Shown: positions 7,667 through 17,386, counted from the stretch's first letter. The stretch: 64,000 nt of DNA from Akkermansia sp. RCC_12PD (GCF_036417355.1 NZ_CP143889.1:2046001-2110000); one strand, 5' to 3'. Translations and numbers: made by a program. Notes: generated by a model not told the origin, from the letters alone.

Positions 7667-9331
7667 CTAACTGTTGTACATTTTGGTATAGTACTCGTCG
7701 GCCATCCGGTCGGAATCAAACTCGGGGTAGATGTCCGTCATCGCGTTGAAGACGATTTCCATCCACTTGTCGTTGTGATCGTAGTAGAGCGGGAGAATCT
7801 TGTCGTCCAGAATGTTGTAGAAGTTGTCGCGGTCGGAGCGGTCGCGGGCTTCCGGGGAGAGGTGGGGGGCCGCTTCCGGAATGACGAAGCAGTTTTCCCC
7901 GTCCCTGGCAAATTCGCAGATCCAGCCGTCGTTGGTGGAGACGGAGATGGAGCCGTTCATAGCCGCGGACATGCCGGAGGTGCCGGACGCTTCCCGGGTG
8001 ACCACGGGATTGTTCAGCCAGACGTCCGAGCCATTCTTGAGGTAGCGGCTCAGGCCCAGTTCATAGCCGGTAAGTACGGCGGAACGGGGGTATTTGGCGG
8101 TCATGTCGTTCAAGCGGTTGAAGATTTCAATGGCGCCGTGGTCCATCGGGTAGGGTTTGCCTGCCCAGATGAATTGCACCGGATAGTTGGTACGCTGAAG
8201 CATGCGCTCAAACATGGTGGGGTTTCCGGTGACCAGGTCCGGCCGCTTGTAGGCCGCAAAGCGGCGCGCCCAGACGATGGTGAGGCAGTTGGGATCAAAG
8301 ACGCGGCCGGTTTGTTCCCCCACCATGCGAAAGAGGGCTTTTTTCAAGGCGCGCTTGCGGCGAATGAAGGCTTCCTTATTCCGGGCGTGGAAGGCTTCCG
8401 CCAGTTCCGGGTCCTGCCAGTATTTCTGGTTCTGGGCATTGGTGATGTGGGTGATGGAGCAGATGCCCTCATAGTCCTTCCACATTTGGCGGGAGACTTC
8501 CCCGTGGAGCTTGGAAACGCCGTTGGCGATGTGGGAAAGGCGCAGGGCGGCCAGCGTGTAGTTGAAGGTGTTGTCCGTCAGGCCCACCGCGGCGCGGACC
8601 TGTTCCATGGAGAGGCCGTCGAAGAAGGAGAACGTGTTCATCGTGTTCACGTCCATCTTTTCATTGCCTGCTTCTTCCGGAGTATGGGTAGTGAAGACGA
8701 AGCGCTTGCGCACTTCTTCCACGCTGCCCGTCTTGGCCAGCACGTGGAAGGCGGCGGCAAGGCCGTGGGCTTCATTCAGGTGGTAGATTTCCGGCTCGAT
8801 GCCCAGCTCGTCAAAGAGACGCGCGCCCCCCTTGCCGAGCAGAACGTACTGGGCGATACGGGTGAAGCCGTTGGCATCATACAGGCGCCGGGAAATGTTG
8901 CGGCTTTCCTCGTCATTTTCCTCCAGGTCCGTGGAAAGGAAGAACATGGGAGCGGTGCCGAATGTTTCCGGATTCAGGAAATAGGCCTTTACCCATACCG
9001 GCGCGCCGCAGACGTGGATGAGGAATTTGATGTTGTGATCTTCCAGGAACGGGTAGTTTTTACGCATGTACTGCGTAGCCATGGAGCCGTCTTCCGCACG
9101 AATCTGGTTGTAGTAGCCGTAACTCCACAGAATGCCGACGCCGACAAGGTTCTGGCGGAGGTCATGCGCGCTGCGCATGTGGGAGCCGGCCAGGTAGCCC
9201 AGACCACCGGAGTAAATTTTAAAGGAGTTGTCGATAGCGTATTCCATGCAGAAATACGCTACGCTTTTTCCGTATTTGGGATCGATTTCATACGGATGTT
9301 CGAAAATGGTGGGTAAAAATGACTTCGCCAT
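7667..9331 (-). CDS. glgP: Alpha-glucan (maltodextrin/glycogen) phosphorylase, GT35, short form
   Basis: 554 residues from MAKSFLPTIFEHP. An upstream in-frame ATG at 9388 adds 19 residues of no family character. The N-terminal AYFCMEYAIDNSFKIYSGGL block and the EASGTSGMSAAMNGSISVST block near residue 450 are hallmarks of the family; the pyridoxal-phosphate and substrate site lies in this C-terminal region (TNDGW). The enzyme releases glucose-1-phosphate from alpha-1,4-glucans with phosphate. At ~550 residues it belongs to the short glucan phosphorylase type rather than the ~800-residue MalP/GlgP of E. coli. The gene is transcribed alone, has its own terminator, and is divergent from tdh. Confidence 0.9.
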   Translation of the reverse strand: MAKSFLPTIFEHPYEIDPKYGKSVAYFCMEYAIDNSFKIYSGGLGYLAGSHMRSAHDLRQNLVGVGILWSYGYYNQIRAEDGSMATQYMRKNYPFLEDHNIKFLIHVCGAPVWVKAYFLNPETFGTAPMFFLSTDLEENDEESRNISRRLYDANGFTRIAQYVLLGKGGARLFDELGIEPEIYHLNEAHGLAAAFHVLAKTGSVEEVRKRFVFTTHTPEEAGNEKMDVNTMNTFSFFDGLSMEQVRAAVGLTDNTFNYTLAALRLSHIANGVSKLHGEVSRQMWKDYEGICSITHITNAQNQKYWQDPELAEAFHARNKEAFIRRKRALKKALFRMVGEQTGRVFDPNCLTIVWARRFAAYKRPDLVTGNPTMFERMLQRTNYPVQFIWAGKPYPMDHGAIEIFNRLNDMTAKYPRSAVLTGYELGLSRYLKNGSDVWLNNPVVTREASGTSGMSAAMNGSISVSTNDGWICEFARDGENCFVIPEAAPHLSPEARDRSDRDNFYNILDDKILPLYYDHNDKWMEIVFNAMTDIYPEFDSDRMADEYYTKMYNS

Positions 9332-9579
9332 GGTTCTGTAAGTATGGAGTAAGATGTTCAGCAGATGAACCGTATAGCTTGGTAGCATGATTCATCATTA
9401 TTGGAAAGGGCAAAGTGCGTGTGTGTAGGAATTGTCGCTTGAACAGGAAAGCTTTTCCGTAAAGGCGCCCTAACAGTTTTTCCCCGTTTTCTCGACATGG
9501 TCCGGAACTGCGTTTTACAGGGGGGCGCAAGTGATTTTGAGCTTGCCGCCGGGGAGGAAAAAGAGCATGAATGGGGCGC

Positions 9580-10608
9580 ATGAAAGCTCTTGTAAAAACG
9601 CAGGCAGGTCCCGGTTTGGAATTGATGGATGTTCCCATGCCGGAAGGCGGCCCGAACGATGTTCTGATTAAGATTCACAAAACGGCTATTTGCGGCACGG
9701 ACCTTCATATCTGGAACTGGGACAAGTGGGCCCAGCAGACCATTCCCGTGGGCATGCATGTGGGGCACGAATTCTGCGGCGTTATTGAGTCCGTAGGTTC
9801 ATCCGTGACCGAGTACAAGCCCGGGGAGATCGTTTCCGGAGAAGGGCACATCGTCTGCGGCCACTGCCGCAGCTGCCGCTCCGGCCAGAAGCACTTGTGC
9901 CCGAATACGCAGGGCGTGGGAGTGAACAGGCCCGGATGCTTTGCGGAATACCTTTCCATTCCCCAGGACAACGTGGTGCGCATCCACAAGAACATTCCGA
10001 TGGAAATCGCCTCCATTTTCGACCCGCTGGGCAATGCCGTCCATACGGCCCTTTCCTGGGACCTGGTGGGCGAAGATGTCCTGATTACGGGCGCCGGCGT
10101 CATCGGCTGCATGGCCGCCGCCGTGTGCAAAAAGGCCGGGGCCAAAACCGTGGTGATTACGGACATCAACGATTTCCGCCTGGGTCTGGCCAGAACTCTG
10201 GGAGCGGACCGCACAGTGAATGTGACCCGTGAAAAACTTTCCGACGTGATGAAGGAACTGGAGATGACGGAAGGGTTTGACGTGTGCCTGGAAATGAGCG
10301 GCGCTCCCTCCTGCCTGAAAGACATCATCGACAATTCCCGCAATGGTGCGAGTATTTCCCTGTTGGGGATTCAGCCGGACGGCTCCAGCATCGAATGGAA
10401 CAAGTTCATCTGGAAGGGGCTGAAGATGAAAGGCATTTATGGACGTGAAATTTTTGAAACATGGCACAAGATGGATTCCATGATCCGCAGCGGCCTGGAC
10501 ATCGCACCGATCATCACGCACCGCCTGCCCTATACGGAGTTCCGGGAAGGCTTTGAGGCCATGAATTCCGGCAAGTCCGGTAAAGTGGTGCTGGACTGGG
10601 TCAACTGA
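9580..10608 (+). CDS. tdh: L-threonine 3-dehydrogenase
   Basis: 342 residues from [12 protein letters not shown]; an ATG 9 bp upstream (9571) is also possible. Zinc-dependent medium-chain dehydrogenase: catalytic zinc ligands in [12 protein letters not shown] and GHEFCG, structural-zinc cysteines in [17 protein letters not shown], and nucleotide-binding [19 protein letters not shown] followed by acidic VITDIN, indicating NAD+ use. TDLHIW and [12 protein letters not shown] are typical of threonine dehydrogenase. It oxidises L-threonine to 2-amino-3-ketobutyrate. The partner kbl is not adjacent. Confidence 0.93.
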   Translation: MKALVKTQAGPGLELMDVPMPEGGPNDVLIKIHKTAICGTDLHIWNWDKWAQQTIPVGMHVGHEFCGVIESVGSSVTEYKPGEIVSGEGHIVCGHCRSCRSGQKHLCPNTQGVGVNRPGCFAEYLSIPQDNVVRIHKNIPMEIASIFDPLGNAVHTALSWDLVGEDVLITGAGVIGCMAAAVCKKAGAKTVVITDINDFRLGLARTLGADRTVNVTREKLSDVMKELEMTEGFDVCLEMSGAPSCLKDIIDNSRNGASISLLGIQPDGSSIEWNKFIWKGLKMKGIYGREIFETWHKMDSMIRSGLDIAPIITHRLPYTEFREGFEAMNSGKSGKVVLDWVN

Positions 10609-10632
10609 GCCTGGCTGCCGCCAGTCGCATTT

Positions 10633-10670
10633 GCCCCGGCTTTCATTGAAAGGGAAGCCGGGGCTTTTTT
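10633..10670 (+). terminator. Rho-independent terminator of tdh
   Basis: GCCCCGGCTT (10633-10642) pairs with AAGCCGGGGC (10655-10664) around a 12-nt loop, then six T (10665-10670). It lies 24 bp after the tdh stop, between convergent genes. Confidence 0.92.
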
Positions 10671-10681
10671 ACAGAGGTGGG

Positions 10682-11326
10682 TCACGCGGTTTTCCGGGGT
10701 ATGGCCGGAACCTGGGCGGCCTGGGCCAGTCTCCGGCGTTCCTCCTTCATGCGACGTGCGTAGCTGTCGTCGTCTTCCTCAAAGGCATCCGGATGTGTCA
10801 GTCTAAGACGCCGGATGACTTTTTCATGGTCCTGCGGAGAAACGATGTCCGTGAACAGGCTGCCGTGAAGGTGATCCACTTCATGCTGCAGACAGCGTGC
10901 CAGAAGGCCGTTGCATTTGATGGTAACGGTCCTTCCGTCCATCAGAATGAGCGTGGCTTTTACGCAGGAACGCCGCGTGACGTCCGCATATACCTTGGAG
11001 ATGCTCAGGCACCCTTCCCGGTACGGGACTTTTTTGCCGAAGGGGTGGAGGACCGGGTTGATGAAGTTCAGCGGCATAAGTTGTGCCAGCGTGGCAGGGC
11101 TGCCGTCCACTTCCAGCCACGTGGTGGAGGTGTCCGTGAGGGGGATGTTGATGGTGACCATCTGGATGGGACGGCCCACCTGCGGCGCCGCCAGTCCGAT
11201 GCCTCCCTGCGCCAGTGTTTCCTGCATGTCTTGCAGAAAGCTGAGGATGTCGGAATTGATATGGACAATGGGACTGCATTTCTCCCGGAGGGCGGGATGC
11301 CCGTATTGCAGAATGTCAAGAATCAC
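10682..11326 (-). CDS. def: Peptide deformylase
   Basis: All three deformylase motifs are present: GIGLAAPQVG, EGCLS and the metal site QHEVDH. The enzyme removes the N-formyl group from nascent proteins. The family normally begins (M)ILDILQYGHPxLR, which here follows a GTG at 11326 (214 residues). An ATG at 11386 would add 20 atypical residues; neither start has a clear ribosome-binding site. A ~40-residue basic, Arg/Lys-rich C-terminal extension beyond the usual ~170 residues is visible (RMKEERRRLAQ). No fmt neighbour. Confidence 0.92.
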   Translation of the reverse strand: MILDILQYGHPALREKCSPIVHINSDILSFLQDMQETLAQGGIGLAAPQVGRPIQMVTINIPLTDTSTTWLEVDGSPATLAQLMPLNFINPVLHPFGKKVPYREGCLSISKVYADVTRRSCVKATLILMDGRTVTIKCNGLLARCLQHEVDHLHGSLFTDIVSPQDHEKVIRRLRLTHPDAFEEDDDSYARRMKEERRRLAQAAQVPAIPRKTA

Positions 11327-11561
11327 GGCAGGTATGGTGTTGAATAGGTAATAAGGTGCGACTGTCCGTAAGAGGGAAACGTTCATTTTTTCTATAGTAA
11401 ATACGGTGTGGAACTGCAGTAGACTTTCTTTGACGGCAAGATATGCCACGGCAAGTTTTTTGCGGATGGAATGAAAAGACCTTGAACTTTGTGCTGTCTT
11501 TTTTACGGTAACCATGCAGCCCGATGCTGCTGAGGCTTGCCCTCGTCAACGTCCCTCCCTC

Positions 11562-12812
11562 ATGAAGCACAGATACCATCTCTTTTTATTCTTGAAATTT
11601 TCCTTGTTGGGAGGCGTATGCTTCCTGGCGCCATGTTCCTGCGGGGACAGGGAGGACGGGAATGCTCAGGCTCAGGAGAACGGCTCCGGGGAGCTTTCCC
11701 CGGTGGAATCTTATGAGGAATTGCTTTCTCTGCGGCTGAGGGATGTGGAGCAGATGGCTGATTTGATTGTCTCCGTCCAGGACCGCGACAGAGGGGAAGG
11801 CGTGATGGAAGAGCTGGGACGGCTGGCGGAACGGCAGAAGCAGTATGAGGAGAATTGCCGACAGCTTCTTACCCTGAATCCGGATATTCAGAAGTTGTCC
11901 AGGGAGAAGCATCCCGTTTTTCACGCCATTCTACGGGAACGCGTGGCGAAGGCGCACTCCCAAGTGATGGAGCAGCTCCTGAGGATTCATGATGTCAAGT
12001 ATTACGGCTCTGCCGTGATCAAGGGTGATTTGGAAAAGTATGGACTGAAGCTGACCAACAAGAGAATGGCCCAGTACCTGAACAGCAGGATGCTTCCTTC
12101 CCTGGAAGCCTATCTGGTTCAGTATTCCTCCATGGTGGATATGCTGGAAGGGATAGACTGCAAGGTTGCCGCTGATGCGTATGCCGTGTCCCTGGCTCTT
12201 CAGTGCCGCATGGTGCAGGAGCAGGCCGTCAATGTTTTGCGTATGGAGCATACTTATCAGGCATGGCTTCCCGGATTTGAGAATTATTACCATAAAGGGC
12301 TGGCAAAGCTGAGGGTAAAGGCTGACCAGGAGTGCAAGCGCTGCTTCCGCGCCCTATTAAAACTGGCGACTGCCAGAATGTACGATTCCCCCCTGCTGTA
12401 CAAGACGGTTGCGGGTATATGGGTGGACCATCCCCTGATGATTGATTCTCCTGAAGTCTGGAATGATCCGATGATGACCATGGAGGAATTCTGCCTGTCT
12501 CTGGAACGTATCCGCCTTCTGCTGCAGGATGTGAAGGACCCGGAGACGGCGGACAAAAGGGCCATTGAGGTAGTGGAAGTTGTTTCCCGCCTGAAAAGAC
12601 TGCGCAGCCATATAAGCCGGTTCCAGGAGTCCGGAAAAATGGAGATGGTGAAGGCAAATGACCTGGAACGCGTGAGCCACCGGGCGGAAGAGGCGGAAAT
12701 GACCGTTTCCGGAGCCATGGCTCGTCTTATTTTGGAAACGGACGTCGTTACCCGTTCTCCGCTTCTTTCCCATGCGCTGGGCTTTTACAGGTATGTGATG
12801 TACGCACGTTAG
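11562..12812 (+). CDS. Hypothetical secreted/lipoprotein, mostly helical
   Basis: 416 residues from MKHRYHLFLFLKFSLLG; an ATG at 11514 gives a 16-residue extension without signal character. The N-terminus has a hydrophobic stretch ending in LAPCSCG, so a lipoprotein (C25 or C27) or cleaved signal is likely, though the box is not canonical. The rest is Glu/Lys/Leu-rich and predicted helical (e.g. EELGRLAERQKQYEENCRQ), with no catalytic motif that I recognise. It is followed after 54 bp by the SDR gene on the same strand. Confidence 0.7.
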   Translation: MKHRYHLFLFLKFSLLGGVCFLAPCSCGDREDGNAQAQENGSGELSPVESYEELLSLRLRDVEQMADLIVSVQDRDRGEGVMEELGRLAERQKQYEENCRQLLTLNPDIQKLSREKHPVFHAILRERVAKAHSQVMEQLLRIHDVKYYGSAVIKGDLEKYGLKLTNKRMAQYLNSRMLPSLEAYLVQYSSMVDMLEGIDCKVAADAYAVSLALQCRMVQEQAVNVLRMEHTYQAWLPGFENYYHKGLAKLRVKADQECKRCFRALLKLATARMYDSPLLYKTVAGIWVDHPLMIDSPEVWNDPMMTMEEFCLSLERIRLLLQDVKDPETADKRAIEVVEVVSRLKRLRSHISRFQESGKMEMVKANDLERVSHRAEEAEMTVSGAMARLILETDVVTRSPLLSHALGFYRYVMYAR

Positions 12813-12866
12813 GGCGGTGGACGGGGAACTTGTTGACTTCTCCCGGTGAAGAGTGACAATCAGATC

Positions 12867-13652
12867 ATGATGGATTCTGATTTTTCCGGCAAGGTTGTCG
12901 TGGTGACGGGAGGCGCTTCCGGCATTGGCCGGGCCATTGCAGAGGCTTTTGCCGCGGCGGGAGCTCTGCTGGCTGTGATGGACGTCGACCATGAGCAGAC
13001 GGCCGGACTTTTGGATGTTCTGGCGGGAGAGGGCCATATCTGCGTGACGGGTGATGCTGGTGTGGAGGAGGACCTTCGCTTTTTTGCGGAAAAGGTGCTT
13101 GAGCATTTCGGCCGCGTGGATGTGCTGGTAAACAATGCGTGCATCAGCCGCCGGGGCATTCTTTCCGGCTGTTCCTACGAGGAGTTCAACAAGGTTCTGT
13201 GCGTGGGCGTTTCCGCCCCCTATCTGCTGTCCAGCCTGTTTCTGGAGCATTTTGCCCGCGGGGCTTCCATCGTCAATATAGCTTCCAGCCGCGCGTTCAT
13301 GTCTCAGAAGAATACGGAGAGCTACAGCGCCGCGAAAGGCGGCATCATCGCGCTGACGCATGCCCTCGCCATGAGCCTGGCGCCGCGCGGCGTGCGCGTG
13401 AACAGCATCAGTCCCGGCTGGATTGATACGGGAAAATTCGGCTCCTTGACGCGGGAGGATGCCCTGCAGCATCCCGCAGGGCGCGCGGGCGTCCCTGCGG
13501 ATGTGGTGAAAGGGGTGTTTTTCCTGTGCCTTTCCGGATTCGTCAATGCAGAAAACCTGGTTATTGACGGCGGCATGACCCGCATGATGGTATACCACGG
13601 GGAAGAGGGGTGGACATATAATCCGGAAGCGCGGGGAACGGAGCCTTCCTGA
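12867..13652 (+). CDS. Short-chain dehydrogenase/reductase (SDR)
   Basis: 261 residues from the ATG at 12867; a GTG at 12846 is an alternative. Classical SDR: cofactor motif TGGASGIGRAIAEAF, acidic residue at the end of beta-2 (VMDVDHEQ) favouring NAD(H), NNACISRRG, and the catalytic Ser-Tyr-Lys set (NIASSRAF ... YSAAKGG). The SPGWIDTGKFG and VIDGGMTRMMVY segments are normal C-terminal features. Substrate cannot be predicted; family homologues reduce or oxidise sugars, acyl carriers and polyols. No pathway partner is adjacent. Confidence 0.88.
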   Translation: MMDSDFSGKVVVVTGGASGIGRAIAEAFAAAGALLAVMDVDHEQTAGLLDVLAGEGHICVTGDAGVEEDLRFFAEKVLEHFGRVDVLVNNACISRRGILSGCSYEEFNKVLCVGVSAPYLLSSLFLEHFARGASIVNIASSRAFMSQKNTESYSAAKGGIIALTHALAMSLAPRGVRVNSISPGWIDTGKFGSLTREDALQHPAGRAGVPADVVKGVFFLCLSGFVNAENLVIDGGMTRMMVYHGEEGWTYNPEARGTEPS

Positions 13653-13683
13653 CGGACGGTTCCCGTCTGCTTTTTCTGCCGCT

Positions 13684-15657
13684 TCACGCACGCGGTTTTG
13701 GGAGGGCTTCCACCACGATCACCTCGAACGGTTCCAGCTCCATCCGGACGATTTCTCCGGCGCGGAGCTCGGAGAACGGGAGCCGCTTTCCATTGGGAGA
13801 AATGGCGGAATAACTGCGCGGAGCTTCCGGCGGCAGTTCAAAGACGGAGCCGGGATCAAAACTCCAGGTGCGCCGTTCCGAGGAAGGGTTACGGATGGTG
13901 AGAAGCCCCTTGGCCGGAGACCATGCGGACCAGCCGTACACCTGCAATTCCATGGGACTGCCGCCCACCCAGTGTACGTCCACCAGCGTTTCATTATTCT
14001 CCCTGGCCCAGATGGCCGCCCTGGCCAGGGTATCCCATTGGGACGGCTCAAGCAGCTGCGGTGTCATGTAAATCTCCTGCATTTGCGTGCCGGACCCGAA
14101 GGCTGACCAGATTTCATCCTCCAGGTCCGTTCCTTCCACCGTATCCAGGCCGCGGGCCTTCCGCGTGTAAATGATGCCATGGTTCATCAGGGAATTGATG
14201 GGAAATAGCGGGGAAACGGCCACGTTGTTGTTGAAAATGCGGGAATCCCGGAACGTCATCCACTTCTGCCTCATGGTTCCTTCGCCAATAAACTCATGGT
14301 CCCAGCCCCCGCGCCACACGGAATCCGCGATGCCGAACCAGAAGGGGGAAGCCCACGTGCCCGTGGTCAGATTGATGAACAGGTCCGGCCGTTCGTCGCG
14401 CAGTTCCCCCAGCAGATGGATAACGGCCTCGAAATCGCTGGCAAACCGGCTTCCGGGAAGCTGCGTTTCCTCCCCGGAAGTGCCGTCCAGCTTGAAATGG
14501 TTGATGCCGTTGTTCCGGATCATGTGCAGGCACATTTCCTTGAAATAATTATAATACTTCGGCCCGCTCAAGGCAAAGCCGCGTTCGTTTGTTTCAAAAC
14601 AGTCTCCCGCGGCATTCAGCCGGTTCTGTTTGGGCCGGCCATAACCGCCCCAGGGAGAAAACCATACCCCGGGACCGGCACCGTAGGAAGCGGCAAGCTT
14701 ATGGACGTTGCGGAACTCGTGTTTGAACCCTTCGTTGAACTCCCAGAGCGTTTCCGGATTGTCCCACCCGTCGTCAAAAAGGATGGAATCCAGCACGGCT
14801 CCGCGCTTGCGGACCAGCTCTTCGCCGTACAAGCTCACGGCTTCCATGGCAAAAGCTTCGTCATAGCGGTCGAACAGGGTGTCGTACCACGTATTGTAAT
14901 TCAGAAAGGCTCCGTAGGGCCGAGCACGCTCTTCGTTCAGGTATTGCAGCTGGAAGGTTCGGCGCAGTTGGCCCGGAGCGGCAACGCCCAGCACGGCGGA
15001 AACATTTAAATGCGTGCGTGAGGGAATATCCGCCTTGCGGGAAATTTGAGCCACCAGTTTTCCTTCCTCTTCCCCGTTGAAGGAAAGCGGACTTTCCACT
15101 CCGGCAAACAGCCTGCCGCCAAATGCTGTGGCCGGAACACCCTTCACGCTACCCCTCGTCTGAATATCCGGCGCGGATAGTTCAAGCACACGCACCATGC
15201 GAATGGGGGAGGCCCACTGCATGGGGCAAATGTCCAGCAAAATACGGGCATAGGGAGATCCTTCCCTCAGTTCCGCAGTCCAAGTGACGGCCAGGCCTTC
15301 CGTCTCCCAGGCAAAGGGGACTGTTATCTTGACGCCGGAACGGCGGTCCGCCAGCCTGCGGCCCTGGGGATTGCCCGGGATTTCCTCTCCGGCGGGCGTT
15401 TCCGCCATCAGGCTGGCCGCGGAAATCTTGCGCGGGCGGGGGCTCGGAACGTCGTCCGTGACTCCGTCTTCCTTGATCCCGTAATCCAGATGGATGCTGA
15501 AAATATCGTCCCCGAAGCGGTAGGCGCAACCATTGAGCTTGTCCGTAAACGTCACTCCGGCAAGTCTTCTTCCCGCCGTGTGTACCTTGATTTCAATCCA
15601 ATCATTGGCGGCTGTCAACACGCCGGGAATATCCATGGAAAGGGAACATGCGCTCAT
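13684..15657 (-). CDS. GH36-like glycoside hydrolase (alpha-galactosidase superfamily), non-secreted paralogue
   Basis: 657 residues with no signal peptide. An N-terminal beta-rich domain is followed by a TIM-barrel-like part with SILFDDGWDN (D295/D296), GVWFSPWGGYGRPK, HFKLDGTSGEE (D391 is the likely nucleophile by analogy with the KxD motif of GH36), and NLTTGTWASPFWFGIADSVW. A C-terminal beta domain follows. The same order of motifs occurs in the secreted protein at 42533-45064, so the two are paralogues. GH36 enzymes retain the anomeric alpha configuration on alpha-galactose or alpha-GalNAc; the substrate here is unknown. Gut mucin glycans are plausible but inferred. Confidence 0.75.
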   Translation of the reverse strand: MSACSLSMDIPGVLTAANDWIEIKVHTAGRRLAGVTFTDKLNGCAYRFGDDIFSIHLDYGIKEDGVTDDVPSPRPRKISAASLMAETPAGEEIPGNPQGRRLADRRSGVKITVPFAWETEGLAVTWTAELREGSPYARILLDICPMQWASPIRMVRVLELSAPDIQTRGSVKGVPATAFGGRLFAGVESPLSFNGEEEGKLVAQISRKADIPSRTHLNVSAVLGVAAPGQLRRTFQLQYLNEERARPYGAFLNYNTWYDTLFDRYDEAFAMEAVSLYGEELVRKRGAVLDSILFDDGWDNPETLWEFNEGFKHEFRNVHKLAASYGAGPGVWFSPWGGYGRPKQNRLNAAGDCFETNERGFALSGPKYYNYFKEMCLHMIRNNGINHFKLDGTSGEETQLPGSRFASDFEAVIHLLGELRDERPDLFINLTTGTWASPFWFGIADSVWRGGWDHEFIGEGTMRQKWMTFRDSRIFNNNVAVSPLFPINSLMNHGIIYTRKARGLDTVEGTDLEDEIWSAFGSGTQMQEIYMTPQLLEPSQWDTLARAAIWARENNETLVDVHWVGGSPMELQVYGWSAWSPAKGLLTIRNPSSERRTWSFDPGSVFELPPEAPRSYSAISPNGKRLPFSELRAGEIVRMELEPFEVIVVEALPKPRA

Positions 15658-15745
15658 GGGAAAAGGCTATGACCGCACCCGCCGGAAGTAAAGACAGGAA
15701 TGGAAACGTCAGCCCGTTTCTTTCCAGGAACGCCCCTCTTGTCCA

Positions 15746-16360
15746 TCATTTTCCGGAACACAGGTTATACAATCCCAGGCAGGGGGTAACAACGATGCCG
15801 GCTGGAATAAGGAGAATATTGGCAATTACGGTGCCGGGCGCGTCGATCAAACAGCTTTGAAAACCGGCCAGAACCGTCCGTGCCGTGGATGGAGCTTGAA
15901 TGATTTCCTGTTTCGTTTCGCCGAGAGCGTCTATTCTTTTCATTGAATGGTTTGACGGACGAAGCTTGATGCTGCATGCCTCGTCAGGATTGAATTGGTC
16001 TGCGACGGCAGTTTCCCCGGAGTGCAGGATTTGGATGGCGGAGAGGGAAAGAAGATGGTTTTTATCTTCTTTCCAGGGATATTGAAGAAAGACGTTTTTT
16101 TCCGTCCCCGGAACGTTCTTCATTTGCGAACCGTCTCCCACCTGGCTCATGGGTGCTCCGATAATGGGAGTATTCTTGCGTTGGTCGCATTGTGCGGTTT
16201 TGATGAAAACATAGCCATTGCCGAGGTATGCGTCCGAATGTTCATCCAGTTGCCAGGTTCGGTAGATGGTTCCGGCGTCCAGCGTCCTGGATGCCGTATT
16301 GACGGATATGCATGAACCCTGCAGCAGGAACGCCGCCGATATGAATAGAAAGCGATTCAT
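15746..16360 (-). CDS. Hypothetical lipoprotein
   Basis: 204 residues from MNRFLFISAAFLLQGSC; Cys17 after a hydrophobic stretch is a probable lipid anchor (QGSC is a weak lipobox). The middle is polar, and a hydrophobic segment near the C-terminus (GTVIANILLIPAGIVVTPCL) precedes LYNLCSGK, a layout seen in small YceK-like lipoproteins; that likeness is only suggestive. No catalytic motif. Codon usage resembles the neighbours. Confidence 0.6.
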   Translation of the reverse strand: MNRFLFISAAFLLQGSCISVNTASRTLDAGTIYRTWQLDEHSDAYLGNGYVFIKTAQCDQRKNTPIIGAPMSQVGDGSQMKNVPGTEKNVFLQYPWKEDKNHLLSLSAIQILHSGETAVADQFNPDEACSIKLRPSNHSMKRIDALGETKQEIIQAPSTARTVLAGFQSCLIDAPGTVIANILLIPAGIVVTPCLGLYNLCSGK

Positions 16361-16405
16361 GTGAATTTTATTGAGGGCGGCAGCATGTTGACTGTTTGTC
16401 ACCAT

Positions 16406-16442
16406 AAATAAAAGAGCCACTTCGGAATGAAGCGGCTTTTTT
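16406..16442. terminator. Rho-independent terminator between same-strand minus genes
   Basis: AGCCACTTC (16415-16423) pairs with GAAGCGGCT (16429-16437), with one mismatch and a short loop. T runs lie on the plus side (16437-16442) and an A-rich run (16406-16414) on the other. On the minus strand it terminates the 16465-16962 gene. Confidence 0.7.
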
Positions 16443-16464
16443 GTTCCTCAAAGGAAAGTAAAAA

Positions 16465-16962
16465 TCAGCGGATGGTGACGCGGGGATCGTTGGCGAGAAC
16501 GTCGGCCAGTTCGTCCCAGCCGTCTTCCGTCTGGAGCTGGAACATCTGAAGGTAAACGGAGGCCACGCCGGGGGAGTATTTTTCAAACAGTTCGTCCACG
16601 GCCTTGGAAAGCTTTTCCTTGTCCAGCGTTTCCGGCAGCTCGTTCACGATGCCGTTGCCGTCATGGGGAATGCCCAGCGTATTCAGGAAGGTGATGAGCA
16701 TGTCCTGATGCTTGCGGAGCAGCCAGACCTGCAGCAGGTGGTCGCCGATCTCATTGCTGGGCTTCCATCCCAGCATTTTCTTGATGAAGGAAAACTGTTC
16801 CTGCAGGGGCTTGCGCTGGATGAACTCCGGACGGAGTTTTTTCAGGGCTCCAAGTTCACGTACGGCGGCGCGGTAAATGGCGCGTTCCTGATTGCGCATC
16901 CAGTCCAGAATGTCGCTGATAGTCTGTTCGTCTGCTTGCTGAAAAATGTAATATGCCTTCAT
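16465..16962 (-). CDS. Conserved-looking hypothetical cytoplasmic protein
   Basis: 165 residues from MKAYYIFQQADEQTISDIL; in-frame ATGs further upstream (17028) lie in leader-like sequence. The protein is charged and helical (e.g. NQERAIYRAAVRELGALKKL, LLQVWLLRKHQDMLITFL), without signal or membrane segments. No family is recognised. It lies between a terminator and the tRNA cluster and is expressed alone on the minus strand. Confidence 0.65.
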   Translation of the reverse strand: MKAYYIFQQADEQTISDILDWMRNQERAIYRAAVRELGALKKLRPEFIQRKPLQEQFSFIKKMLGWKPSNEIGDHLLQVWLLRKHQDMLITFLNTLGIPHDGNGIVNELPETLDKEKLSKAVDELFEKYSPGVASVYLQMFQLQTEDGWDELADVLANDPRVTIR

Positions 16963-17157
16963 GATAAGTAGGGAAAAGAAAAGCTCCTTGAGGACATGAA
17001 CTCCACCATGTTTCCCCCTCTTATGCAAGCTCTTCTACTGTCACCTGCCGCACTTGTCTTTTATTCCGTATTCAAGGCGTAAAAAAACGGTCTTACTGCA
17101 AAAAAGACTTGCTAAAAGGGGTGGCATGTGATTACTTGCTTGCGCGCTTCTCGCGAC

Positions 17158-17232
17158 GCCACTGTAGCTCAGGGGTAGAGCAACGCATTCGTAATGCGTG
17201 GGTCGTCGGTTCAATTCCGACCAGTGGCTCCA
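17158..17232 (+). tRNA. tRNA-Thr (anticodon CGT)
   Basis: Full cloverleaf: acceptor GCCACTG / CAGTGGC, D arm GCTC-AGGGGTA-GAGC, anticodon stem ACGCA / TGCGT with loop TTCGTAA (anticodon CGT, reading ACG), T arm GTCGG-TTCAATT-CCGAC, discriminator T and encoded CCA. Confidence 0.95.
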
Positions 17233-17273
17233 TCTTCCGTGATGGAACCAGCCGCGTGAACAGCCGGATACAT

Positions 17274-17349
17274 GCCTCGTTAGCTCAGTTGGTAGAGCAG
17301 CTGACTCTTAATCAGTTTGTCCACGGTTCGAGCCCGTGACGGGGTACCA
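17274..17349 (+). tRNA. tRNA-Lys (anticodon CTT), copy 1
   Basis: Cloverleaf with acceptor GCCTCGT / ACGGGGT (first pair G-U), D arm GCTC-AGTTGGTA-GAGC, anticodon loop CTCTTAA (anticodon CTT), T arm CACGG-TTCGAGC-CCGTG, and encoded ACCA end. Identical over its length to the copy at 17387. Confidence 0.95.
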
Positions 17350-17386
17350 TCCGGTTGTTCTCATGGGGGAACGCACATCATCAAAC

